Assembly: GCA_039183375.1 (NCBI GenBank)
Contig: JBCDBQ010000446.1
Location: 1-6,346, forward strand
Reading direction: 5' to 3'
DNA from: Tectiglobus sp039183375
Lineage (GTDB): Bacteria > Pseudomonadota > Alphaproteobacteria > Rhizobiales > Hyphomicrobiaceae
DNA: 6,346 nt
The translations under genes were made by a program, and so were the position numbers. Under the pieces are notes generated by a model that saw only the letters and a list, made by a program, of their open reading frames with translations, made no database searches and was not told the origin of the DNA. Shown piece after piece: positions 1 through 5,727 of the stretch (position 1 is its first letter; each line of letters opens with the position of its first letter).

Positions 1-582
1 GCGGGATTGAGTTTCCCCAATGGGGTTGCCGTCGATAGTGAAACGTTAGGATTAAAGCCGCATCGTGATCGTCTCTGCGTCGTGCAGTTGTCAGGTGGCG
101 ATAACGTGGCACATCTGGTTCAATTCGAGGCTGGGCGTTACGAGGCGCCAAATCTCGTGGCCCTGATGGCGGATGAAGCGATCGTCAAAATCTTCCACTT
201 TGCGCGCTTTGATGTGGCGGTTATCAAGCAGTATCTCGGAGTTGTAACAGCACCGATATACTGCACAAAGATCGCATCCAAGCTGGTTCGGACTTATACG
301 GATCGTCATGGGCTTAAGGACCTCACGTCAGAACTGCTCGGGGTTGAGTTGTCTAAGCAGCAACAAAGCTCCGATTGGGCAGCCACTAACTTAAGCGATG
401 CACAGAAGGCCTATGCGGCCTCCGATGTTCTCCATCTCCATGGTATCAAAGCGCGTCTTGACGCCATGCTGGAGCGGGAAGGGCGCGGCGCGCTTGCGGA
501 CGCCGCTTTCCGCTTTTTGCCGACGCGGGCAGATCTGGATCTGACGGGCTTTGAAGACATGGATATTTTCGCCCACAGCTGA
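1..582 (+). CDS. rnd: Ribonuclease D, 5'-truncated by the window edge
   Basis: DEDDy-family 3'-5' exoribonuclease, acting in the cytoplasm on tRNA precursors and other structured RNA 3' ends. The frame is open to base 1, and the family normally has about a dozen residues before the first motif, so the true start lies upstream; the TTG at 7 is probably not the start. Counting from that TTG codon, Exo I is D10-S-E12 (in AVDSETLGL), Exo II is in FHFARFD with D69, and Exo III is Y136-AAS-D140. These supply the four metal-binding acids and the catalytic tyrosine. The SDW signature is at 122-124. The protein ends about 50 residues after Exo III with no HRDC domain, giving the short (~205 aa) form typical of alphaproteobacteria rather than the longer E. 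coli enzyme. It stops at TGA 580-582. The 265-bp gap that follows suggests the lpt genes need not share its transcript. All key residues are present, so the gene looks intact apart from the cut. Confidence 0.94.
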   Translation, partial: AGLSFPNGVAVDSETLGLKPHRDRLCVVQLSGGDNVAHLVQFEAGRYEAPNLVALMADEAIVKIFHFARFDVAVIKQYLGVVTAPIYCTKIASKLVRTYTDRHGLKDLTSELLGVELSKQQQSSDWAATNLSDAQKAYAASDVLHLHGIKARLDAMLEREGRGALADAAFRFLPTRADLDLTGFEDMDIFAHS

Positions 583-747
583 TGGCATAACCTGCTGAGA
601 AACAGGTCATATCCCGATCGAATGTTGCGCGCACCTGCTGCGACCTGTACGGTTTTGCGGATGATGTCCGCGCTCGCGTCTAAGTGAATGAGGATATTCA
701 GTATTTTGTCCCAATGTCTCCCTAATTTAGAGGCAGCATATTTTGGG

Positions 748-762
748 TTGCAGCATTTGCAA
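748..762. promoter_or_regulatory. Perfect 5-5-5 inverted repeat upstream of lptCA
   Basis: TTGCA (748-752) and TGCAA (758-762) are exact inverted copies around the spacer GCATT. The heptamer GCAGCAT occurs at 750-756, overlapping the repeat, and again at 733-739, 17 bp upstream. The element sits about 86 bp before the lptCA start in a gene-free gap, so it could be an operator or part of a promoter region. I see no convincing -35/-10 pair beside it. Short palindromes arise by chance, so this is a weak call from sequence symmetry only. Confidence 0.25.
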
Positions 763-793
763 TTTGCTCTCGATGTCCGAGCCTTTCGGCAGT

Positions 794-841
794 CTTGATA
801 CAAGTTGGGCTTGATACGAGTTGGGCTTGATACGAGTTGGG
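794..841 (+). repeat. Three tandem copies of a 16-bp unit abutting the lptCA start
   Basis: The unit CTTGATACGAGTTGGG is repeated head to tail at 794-809, 810-825 and 826-841. Copies 2 and 3 are identical; copy 1 differs by one base (A for G, giving CTTGATACAAG). The array ends six bases before the ATG at 848, and its last GAGTTGGG plus the next GA supplies the purine-rich stretch where a ribosome-binding site would be. In copy 1 CTTG-ATA-CAAG is a perfect small palindrome; in copies 2 and 3 the same pairing survives in RNA with one U-G wobble. The unit is not a multiple of three and lies outside the chosen coding region. A role in promoter, operator or translation control is inference. Confidence 0.85.
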
Positions 842-847
842 GATTCG

Positions 848-2914
848 ATGTCACTGGTATCGATAGACACCGGCCGAGAGGTGGCCCTGCCTGACAGAGG
901 GCCGGACCGCGGCCAACAACGCGGCCAGGGCCTCGTCTTCATTTCCGAGGAAGAGCGTAACAAGGCCATGCGGCAGGCCCGCCGCCACACATTTGTGGTG
1001 CGTTCGCTGCGGGTTATGCTGCCAGTTGCCGTCGTCTGCCTGCTCGCCAGTTACGGACTCTTCATGCAGCGGACGATCAGTATTTCAACGGGCGGCGGCG
1101 AGCTTAAATTCAAAACCGAAAATGTTTCGCTCAATTCGCTGAGCCGGCCGACCATGAACGACGCCAGCTACGAAGGTTTCAATCAGAAAGACGGCAGCAG
1201 CTATATAATCAAGGCCAAGCAGGCGGTTACTGATCTCATCGGCAACAAGCCGATCGACCTTGCCGGGATCACCGGAAATCTTAAGCAGAAAGACGGTGTG
1301 ATCACAGCACTCAAGGCTGTGAAAGGGAACTTTGATCGCAAGACCGGCCGGCTGGTCTTGTTGGACGGGATCGATGTCAAATCGTCTAACGGGATGGCAG
1401 CCAAGCTGAGTGATGCAGAGGTCCTGACCAAGGAAGGCACCATTCGTTCGAATAATCCGGTGGCTGTGACCTTCCCCGCTGGAACGTTGACCGGCAACAA
1501 AATGCTGGTGCGCCAGAAGCAACGCGAAGTGATCTTCTCCAGTGGTGTCGTTGCTCGGCTCGTTCCTCAGAAGGGCAAATCCGCAGCAGAGTCAGCCGCC
1601 AAACCGAAGGCCAAAACTGGTGGCCTGATGTCGTTTGCTTCTCAGTCCAGTGATCCGGTGGATGTGCAGGCAGATATCTTGTTCGTCAAAGACAACCAGA
1701 ACAACGCCCGCTTCAGTGGGCAGGTGCGCGCATCGCAAGGCGATGCAGCCCTGACGGCGCGTGTTCTCGACATTGCCTATGGTCAAGGTGGTGAGAAGAA
1801 CGCCAATCCGGGATCGGCAAACCTAAAGCGATTGATCGCACGCGAGAATGTTGTCATGACGCGCGGCCAAGATCGCATTGTCAGCGCCGTGGCTGATTTC
1901 GATGTCGCGGCCAATCGTGGCGTGCTCAATGGTGGTGTCGTTGTCACCTCCGGCGCCGACCGGAAAGTCATGGCTGATCGTGCCGACATTGATTCCTCCA
2001 AGGACACGATATTGCTGACGGGACAGAAGGTGGTCGTCGTGCAGGCTGACAACTCCTTGGAAGGAACCCGCCTGTTCTACGATCAACGCAACGGCATCAT
2101 GCATCTGACGTCACCTGGTACCAAGACGACAGCTGCTGGCCGCGTACGTGCGCGGTTTGCCAGTCAGCGTCAGCGGACAGCGAAACAGACGGTCCAAGCC
2201 GTGAGCCAGACGAGCGGCGCTTTTGGGCAATCCTTTAACACAGACCCCAATGCCCCGGTGGAAGTTGTTGCGACAAGTCTGAGCGTTAACGACCAGAAGC
2301 GCGAAGCGGTTTTCCGGGGTGGCGTTGAGGCTATGCAGGGTGGTTTTGGTATTAAAACCGAAGTGCTGCGTGCGAAATATTCGGGTAGCGCTGGGGGAGC
2401 CTTGCAAGGTGCGTCGGGTGACAGCACCGCTGAGGGTCGTCCGGCCAATGCACAGCTTGAGTCGATCCATGCCCCAGGTCGTATCATCGTGACCTCGCGC
2501 GATGGCCAGAAGGCTGAGGGCGACTCGGGCATTTTTGACTACAAAAAGAACGAAGTGCTGCTCAACGGCAATGTTCTCTTGAAGCAAGGTCGGCAGCTTA
2601 TTCGTGGCGAGAGACTACGGATCGACCTGAAATCTGGCCTCAGTCGGATTGAGACTAAATCCGGCCCTGCCTGGAGCTCGGTGATGCGAGACCGAAAAGG
2701 AACGGCCACTCCAGCCGGCTTGCAACCGAAAGGTCTGCACGACGCTGCTAATCGGCGCGCCTGTGGTGGGCGCATGTGCGCCATGTTCTTTCCCGGTGAT
2801 CTTCAGAAGCAGCAGAAAGCCAAGCGCAAAGGCGCCACGACCACGAGGGCGCCCAAGAAGCAGGCACCAGCTGCAATAGGAAGCGGTTGGTCTGCATCAA
2901 CGCAGTCGAATTAG
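848..2914 (+). CDS. lptC: LPS-export bridge protein: LptC domain fused to two LptA/OstA-like domains
   Basis: A single 688-residue protein that would be the periplasmic lipopolysaccharide conduit. After a cytoplasmic N-terminus of about 50 residues, one membrane segment lies at about 57-73 (MLPVAVVCLLASYGLFM). An LptC-like domain follows at about 83-240, then an Ala/Lys linker (242-269). A first LptA-like module spans about 270-424 (ADILFVKDNQNNARFSG...), a Gln/Thr/Arg linker 425-469, and a second, more canonical LptA module about 470-604 (IFDYKKNEVLLNGNV, RLRIDLKSGLSRIE). The modules align to each other as A-x2-L-x-V-x-D-x3-A-x-F-x-G-x-V-x-A-x-Q-G. The tail (605-688) is basic and carries C639 and C644. 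LptC is usually ~200 aa and LptA a separate ~180-aa secreted protein, so this is a fusion. I chose ATG 848 because the longer TTG start at 821 lies inside the tandem repeat and adds no family-like residues; the purine stretch at 839-843 may be its SD. lptB follows after 129 bp. Confidence 0.9.
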   Translation: MSLVSIDTGREVALPDRGPDRGQQRGQGLVFISEEERNKAMRQARRHTFVVRSLRVMLPVAVVCLLASYGLFMQRTISISTGGGELKFKTENVSLNSLSRPTMNDASYEGFNQKDGSSYIIKAKQAVTDLIGNKPIDLAGITGNLKQKDGVITALKAVKGNFDRKTGRLVLLDGIDVKSSNGMAAKLSDAEVLTKEGTIRSNNPVAVTFPAGTLTGNKMLVRQKQREVIFSSGVVARLVPQKGKSAAESAAKPKAKTGGLMSFASQSSDPVDVQADILFVKDNQNNARFSGQVRASQGDAALTARVLDIAYGQGGEKNANPGSANLKRLIARENVVMTRGQDRIVSAVADFDVAANRGVLNGGVVVTSGADRKVMADRADIDSSKDTILLTGQKVVVVQADNSLEGTRLFYDQRNGIMHLTSPGTKTTAAGRVRARFASQRQRTAKQTVQAVSQTSGAFGQSFNTDPNAPVEVVATSLSVNDQKREAVFRGGVEAMQGGFGIKTEVLRAKYSGSAGGALQGASGDSTAEGRPANAQLESIHAPGRIIVTSRDGQKAEGDSGIFDYKKNEVLLNGNVLLKQGRQLIRGERLRIDLKSGLSRIETKSGPAWSSVMRDRKGTATPAGLQPKGLHDAANRRACGGRMCAMFFPGDLQKQQKAKRKGATTTRAPKKQAPAAIGSGWSASTQSN

Positions 2915-2916
2915 GC

Positions 2917-2932
2917 ACCGGGTGAAGCCGGT
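2917..2932 (+). other. Small hairpin just after the lptCA stop
   Basis: ACCGG (2917-2921) and CCGGT (2928-2932) can pair around the six-base loop GTGAAG, three bases after the lptCA stop codon. No T-run follows, so it is not a typical intrinsic terminator. It could be an mRNA 3'-end or processing hairpin in a transcript continuing to lptB, or chance. The remaining gap to lptB (2933-3043) holds no gene; it includes one copy of ATCCGTAA (2969-2976) and a weak CCGC/GCGG hairpin at 2990-3002. Confidence 0.25.
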
Positions 2933-3043
2933 TGTGACATTGAATCAAAGCAGGATGCTGGTGTATTCATCCGTAAGTGGTTTTGGTATCCGCGGTCAGC
3001 GGTAAGCGAAGCGCGGTGATATCATCCAGCCAGGCAGGCAAAA

Positions 3044-3889
3044 GTGAAGATACTATCTTTCGGCAAGAAGAAGACGCAAAGCGGCGGCGAAGATGCTGAG
3101 CAGTTTCAGGCTTGGCCGGAGCAGGAGCTTGATCCCGCGACGCATCACCTGCCCGGGCAGTTTCGTCATGAGGGCTGGTTATCGATTGAGCAGGTCAAGA
3201 AGAGCTACAAGCGCAGGCTTGTGGTTCGCGGCGTCAGCCTGGCGGTTCAGCGTGGCGAGTCCGTCGGGCTACTTGGTCCCAATGGTGCCGGCAAAACGAC
3301 CGTTTTCTACATGATCACCGGACTGGTTCCTGCCGACTCGGGGAACGTCTTCATTGATGGTGTCGATGTTACCAAATTGCCGATGTATCGGCGCGCACGG
3401 CTTGGGATTGGTTATCTACCTCAGGAAGCTTCGATTTTTCGTGGCCTGACCGTCGAGCAGAACATTATGGCTGTCCTTGAGCTTGTGGAGCCCAATAAGC
3501 GACGCCGCAAGGAGCAACTGGATAGCCTGCTTGAGGAATTCAACATTACGCGGTTGCGCAAATCACCTTCAATCGCACTTTCTGGCGGCGAGCGACGGCG
3601 TTGTGAGATTGCCCGTGCTCTTGCAAGCCGACCCGCCTTTATGCTTCTGGATGAACCGTTTGCAGGCATCGACCCGATAGCTGTTGGAGACATTCAGGAA
3701 TTGGTGCGACATCTGACGAAAAGAGGGATTGGGGTCTTGATTACAGATCATAACGTTCGTGAGACACTAGACCTTATCGATCGCGCCTATATCATTTATG
3801 ATGGAACTGTCCTAACGCAGGGCGACCCGAAAGACATTGTTAACAATGAAGATGTTCGAAGGGTCTATCTGGGAGACATGTTCGCTTAA
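3044..3889 (+). CDS. lptB: LptB, ATPase of the LPS export ABC transporter
   Basis: Cytoplasmic nucleotide-binding subunit that, as a dimer with LptF/LptG (not in this window), drives lipopolysaccharide extraction from the inner membrane. The 281-residue protein has a complete ABC set: Walker A GPNGAGKT at 78-85, Q-loop Q127 in YLPQEASIF, signature LSGGE at 179-183, Walker B FMLLDEP at 199-205 with catalytic E204, and switch H236 in ITDHNVRE. LSGGERRRCEIARAL and the C-terminal VRRVYLGDMF are typical of LptB rather than of LivF/LivG amino-acid ATPases. The start is GTG 3044: an in-frame TGA at 3017-3019 blocks anything longer and no in-frame ATG precedes the ABC domain. The resulting N-terminal extension of about 40 polar residues before LSIEQVKKSY is longer than in E. 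coli LptB (~240 aa), and its function is unknown. Position after lptCA and 60 bp before rpoN is the standard alphaproteobacterial order, and co-transcription is likely. Confidence 0.97.
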   Translation: MKILSFGKKKTQSGGEDAEQFQAWPEQELDPATHHLPGQFRHEGWLSIEQVKKSYKRRLVVRGVSLAVQRGESVGLLGPNGAGKTTVFYMITGLVPADSGNVFIDGVDVTKLPMYRRARLGIGYLPQEASIFRGLTVEQNIMAVLELVEPNKRRRKEQLDSLLEEFNITRLRKSPSIALSGGERRRCEIARALASRPAFMLLDEPFAGIDPIAVGDIQELVRHLTKRGIGVLITDHNVRETLDLIDRAYIIYDGTVLTQGDPKDIVNNEDVRRVYLGDMFA

Positions 3890-3895
3890 GTAGCC

Positions 3896-3927
3896 ATCCG
3901 TAAACTTTAAGCCGGCAGTCTTCCTGC
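3896..3927 (+). other. lptB-rpoN gap element resembling the post-rpoN sequence
   Basis: ATCCGTAAACTT (3896-3907) followed after seven bases by GCAGTCTT (3915-3922) matches ATCCGTAAGCTT-GCAGACTT (5470-5489) behind rpoN at 18 of 20 positions once the seven-base gap is allowed. GCAG (3915-3918) and CTGC (3924-3927) can pair around TCTTC. It may be a small dispersed intergenic repeat or an RNA processing site; function unknown. Confidence 0.35.
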
Positions 3928-3949
3928 GTGGAGGCAACGGGAATTCGAG

Positions 3950-5470
3950 ATGGCGTTTTCTGCAAAGTTGGAAATGCGGCAGGGCCAGCAGCTGGTGATG
4001 ACACCACAGCTGCAGCAAGCCATTAAGCTATTGCAGCTGTCCAATCTGGAGCTAACTGCGTTTGTCGACGCAGAGCTTGAGCGGAATCCTTTGCTGGAGC
4101 GCGATGATCTTGAATCGCCGAACGGAGCATCGGAAGGTCGCGAAGCCAGCAGTGAGACGTCGCAAAGCGATGATACTCCGGGCTCGGATGACGACGAATG
4201 GCTCAACCTCAAGGAGACATCGGCTTCAGCCACGGACCTCGATACCGATTATTCGAATGTCTATGCCGATATGTCGACGTCAGAGTTCACACCCGATATT
4301 GGCGGCAGTTGGAGCAATGTGTCTTCCAAGGCCGCGCCACTCGATGGCGATAGCAACCTCGAAGCATATGTTTCGGACGCCAAGTCACTCAAGGATCATC
4401 TGATCGAGCACCTGCAGATCGTAGTTACAAACCCAATCGATCAGATCATTGGGCGCTACATCATCGATATGGTTGATGAAGCCGGCTACATCGTTGGTAA
4501 CATTGAGGATCTCGGGGAGAAGCTATCGATCGAGCAGAGCCGCGTGGAAGAGGTGCTCGCACTTCTGCAAACCGGTGATCCGCCGGGCATCCCTGCGCGT
4601 GACCTCGCTGAGTGTCTGCGTTTGCAGCTGAAAGAGCAGAACCGCTATGATCCTGTGATTGCTGCACTGATCGACAATCTTCATCTATTGGCATCCCATA
4701 ACCTGCCGCAGCTCAAGCGTGCCGTTGGCGTCTCGCAAGAAGAACTTGCCGAGATGATCACGGAGTTGAAAGGCTTGGATCCGAAGCCGGGACTGCGGTT
4801 CGGTTTCACGCCAATTCAGCCGGTCGTGCCGGATGTAATTGTTCGGCCGGCGCGTGACGGCAGCTGGATTGTCGAATTGAACAACGAGACGCTGCCGCGG
4901 GTACTTGTCGATCGAACCTATTATGCAACCGTCTCAAAGGGCGCCAGGTCCGGAGGCGATAAGGACTATCTGCAGGACTGCCTGCAAACAGCCAATTGGC
5001 TTGTTAAAAGTCTTGATCAGCGCGCGCGCACCATTCTGCGTGTGTCCGAAGAGATTGTCCGGCAGCAGGATGGCTTCTTCAGCCATGGCGTCCAGTATCT
5101 GAAGCCGCTGAATCTGAAGACTGTGGCTGATGCTATCTCGATGCATGAATCGACGATTAGCCGCGTGACCAGCAACAAATACATGGCGACCCCGCGTGGG
5201 ATTCTTGAGCTGAAGTATTTCTTCTCATCCGCAATTGCGTCTGCAAGTGATGGCGAATCACACTCTTCGGAAGCCGTGCGCCACCGGATCAAGTGCCTCA
5301 TCGATGCTGAGACCGCAGGTTCCGTTCTCTCTGACGACAAGATCGTTGACCGTCTCAAGTCGGATGGCGTTGATATTGCCCGTCGCACCGTGGCTAAGTA
5401 TCGGGAAGCTATGCGTATTCCGTCCTCGGTTCAGCGCAGGCGTGAGCTGAAACTCAGCCAACAAGTCTAA
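3950..5470 (+). CDS. rpoN: RNA polymerase sigma-54 factor
   Basis: Sigma-54 binds core RNA polymerase and directs it to -24/-12 promoters, where opening needs an AAA+ activator; in alphaproteobacteria the regulon typically includes nitrogen assimilation genes. The 506-residue product has the full architecture. Region I is at about 1-50 (KLEMRQGQQLVMTPQLQQAI, Gln/Leu-rich, contacted by activators). Region II is an acidic, Ser-rich linker at about 51-135. The core-binding domain is about 140-330, containing DPPGIPARDLAECL near 210-223. A helix-turn-helix lies around 389-417 (TVADAISMHESTISRVTSNK). The RpoN box ARRTVAKYRE is at 477-486 and recognises the -24 element. Length and order match the family, and nothing is broken. 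ATG 3950 is the only reasonable start because the upstream in-frame stop at 3908-3910 is followed by no other start codon. The strong GGAGG at 3930-3934 is unusually far (15 bases) from it, and nearer purines are weak, so translation may be modest. It lies 60 bp after lptB, so shared transcription is probable. Confidence 0.98.
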   Translation: MAFSAKLEMRQGQQLVMTPQLQQAIKLLQLSNLELTAFVDAELERNPLLERDDLESPNGASEGREASSETSQSDDTPGSDDDEWLNLKETSASATDLDTDYSNVYADMSTSEFTPDIGGSWSNVSSKAAPLDGDSNLEAYVSDAKSLKDHLIEHLQIVVTNPIDQIIGRYIIDMVDEAGYIVGNIEDLGEKLSIEQSRVEEVLALLQTGDPPGIPARDLAECLRLQLKEQNRYDPVIAALIDNLHLLASHNLPQLKRAVGVSQEELAEMITELKGLDPKPGLRFGFTPIQPVVPDVIVRPARDGSWIVELNNETLPRVLVDRTYYATVSKGARSGGDKDYLQDCLQTANWLVKSLDQRARTILRVSEEIVRQQDGFFSHGVQYLKPLNLKTVADAISMHESTISRVTSNKYMATPRGILELKYFFSSAIASASDGESHSSEAVRHRIKCLIDAETAGSVLSDDKIVDRLKSDGVDIARRTVAKYREAMRIPSSVQRRRELKLSQQV

Positions 5471-5481
5471 TCCGTAAGCTT

Positions 5482-5523
5482 GCAGACTTTGCCTCTTTAG
5501 TGCATGGGGCAACCTGTGTCTGC
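5482..5523 (+). promoter_or_regulatory. Alternative hairpin downstream of rpoN (antiterminator-like)
   Basis: GCAGAC (5482-5487) pairs perfectly with GTCTGC (5518-5523), and inside it TTGCC (5489-5493) pairs with GGCAA (5508-5512). The result is a two-part stem with a 14-base apical loop. The same GTCTGC can instead pair with GCAGAC at 5531-5536, so the two structures exclude each other. The pairings are read directly; the regulatory role is inference. Confidence 0.35.
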
Positions 5524-5536
5524 TGAAAGTGCAGAC
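5518..5536 (+). terminator. Possible rpoN terminator hairpin
   Basis: GTCTGC (5518-5523) and GCAGAC (5531-5536) form a perfect six-base stem with the seven-base loop TGAAAGT, starting 48 bases after the rpoN stop. The downstream sequence TGACTTGTTTACC is only mildly T-rich, so this is a weak intrinsic terminator at best. Its position between rpoN and the candidate hpf promoter fits a transcript end there. Confidence 0.35.
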
Positions 5537-5565
5537 TGACTTGTTTACCGACATGGTGAGCTAAT

Positions 5566-5594
5566 TTGACACAGTTTCGGCAAACAGCTAACGC
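5566..5594 (+). promoter_or_regulatory. Candidate sigma-70 promoter for hpf
   Basis: TTGACA (5566-5571) is an exact -35 consensus hexamer in a gene-free gap. Seventeen bases later lies TAACGC (5589-5594), a poor -10 match that keeps only the leading TA. Alphaproteobacterial housekeeping promoters tolerate weak -10 boxes. Transcription from here would give hpf a leader of roughly 130 bases. A sigma-54 reading of the same stretch (TGACAC...CGGCA) fails because the invariant GG of the -24 element is missing. Confidence 0.4.
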
Positions 5595-5626
5595 TTTTGG
5601 AGGCCATACTTTCAGGCGCGCACAAC

Positions 5627-5649
5627 AAGGAGATCTTGTGAGGTGGTAA
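5627..5649 (+). other. Strong Shine-Dalgarno followed by a three-codon ORF in the hpf leader
   Basis: AAGGAG (5627-5632) is a consensus Shine-Dalgarno sequence. Five bases later GTG AGG TGG TAA (5638-5649) encodes only Met-Arg-Trp before a stop. It lies about 80 bases before the hpf start, inside the leader expected from the candidate promoter. It could be a minimal regulatory leader ORF, a ribosome standby site, or a relic. The sequence is certain; translation is not. Confidence 0.2.
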
Positions 5650-5714
5650 ACGCAGATTGTCTCTAGAAATCGCCCAACTCGGTGCTCATATTTCAACGAA
5701 CCCAAAAGAAAAAC

Positions 5715-5719
5715 AAAGG
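5715..5719 (+). promoter_or_regulatory. Ribosome-binding site of hpf
   Basis: AAAGG at 5715-5719 lies eight bases before the ATG at 5728, which is good spacing. Another ATG at 5721 is closer but out of frame with HPF and shortly off-register, so this site supports the 5728 start, which also gives the family-typical N-terminus MTIQVTGKNIEV. Confidence 0.6.
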
Positions 5720-5727
5720 TATGAACT

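Noticed and set aside
7..9. TTG at 7 as the start of RNase D
   Set aside because: The frame is open to base 1 and the first catalytic motif would be only ten residues in; the family has a longer lead, so the gene is cut by the window edge.
657..671. GCGGA-TGATG-TCCGC hairpin as an rnd terminator
   Set aside because: Only five pairs, 75 bases after the stop, and no T-run follows. ACCTG/CAGGT at 590-607 is similarly weak.
842..846. GANTC (CcrM methylation) site between the lptCA ribosome site and ATG
   Set aside because: GATTC is present, but other GANTC sites (GACTC) occur within genes here, so one site gives no evidence of cell-cycle control.
821..847. Longer lptCA start at TTG 821, adding nine residues
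   Set aside because: The TTG lies inside the 16-bp tandem repeat and the added residues MGLIRVGDS are repeat-encoded; ATG 848 has a purine-rich site in front and gives a normal N-terminus.
411..990. Minus-strand frames covering the rnd-lptCA gap
   Set aside because: They overlap the two real genes in shadow frames, show no recognisable domain and have low-complexity Arg/Ser-rich translations.
5504..5539. Eleven-codon ORF (MGQPVSAESAD) in the rpoN-hpf gap
   Set aside because: No ribosome-binding site in front, and it falls within the hairpin region; not supportable as a gene.
5568..5583. Sigma-54 promoter before hpf
   Set aside because: The stretch TGACACAGTTTCGGCA has the -12 GC but lacks the invariant GG of the -24 element.
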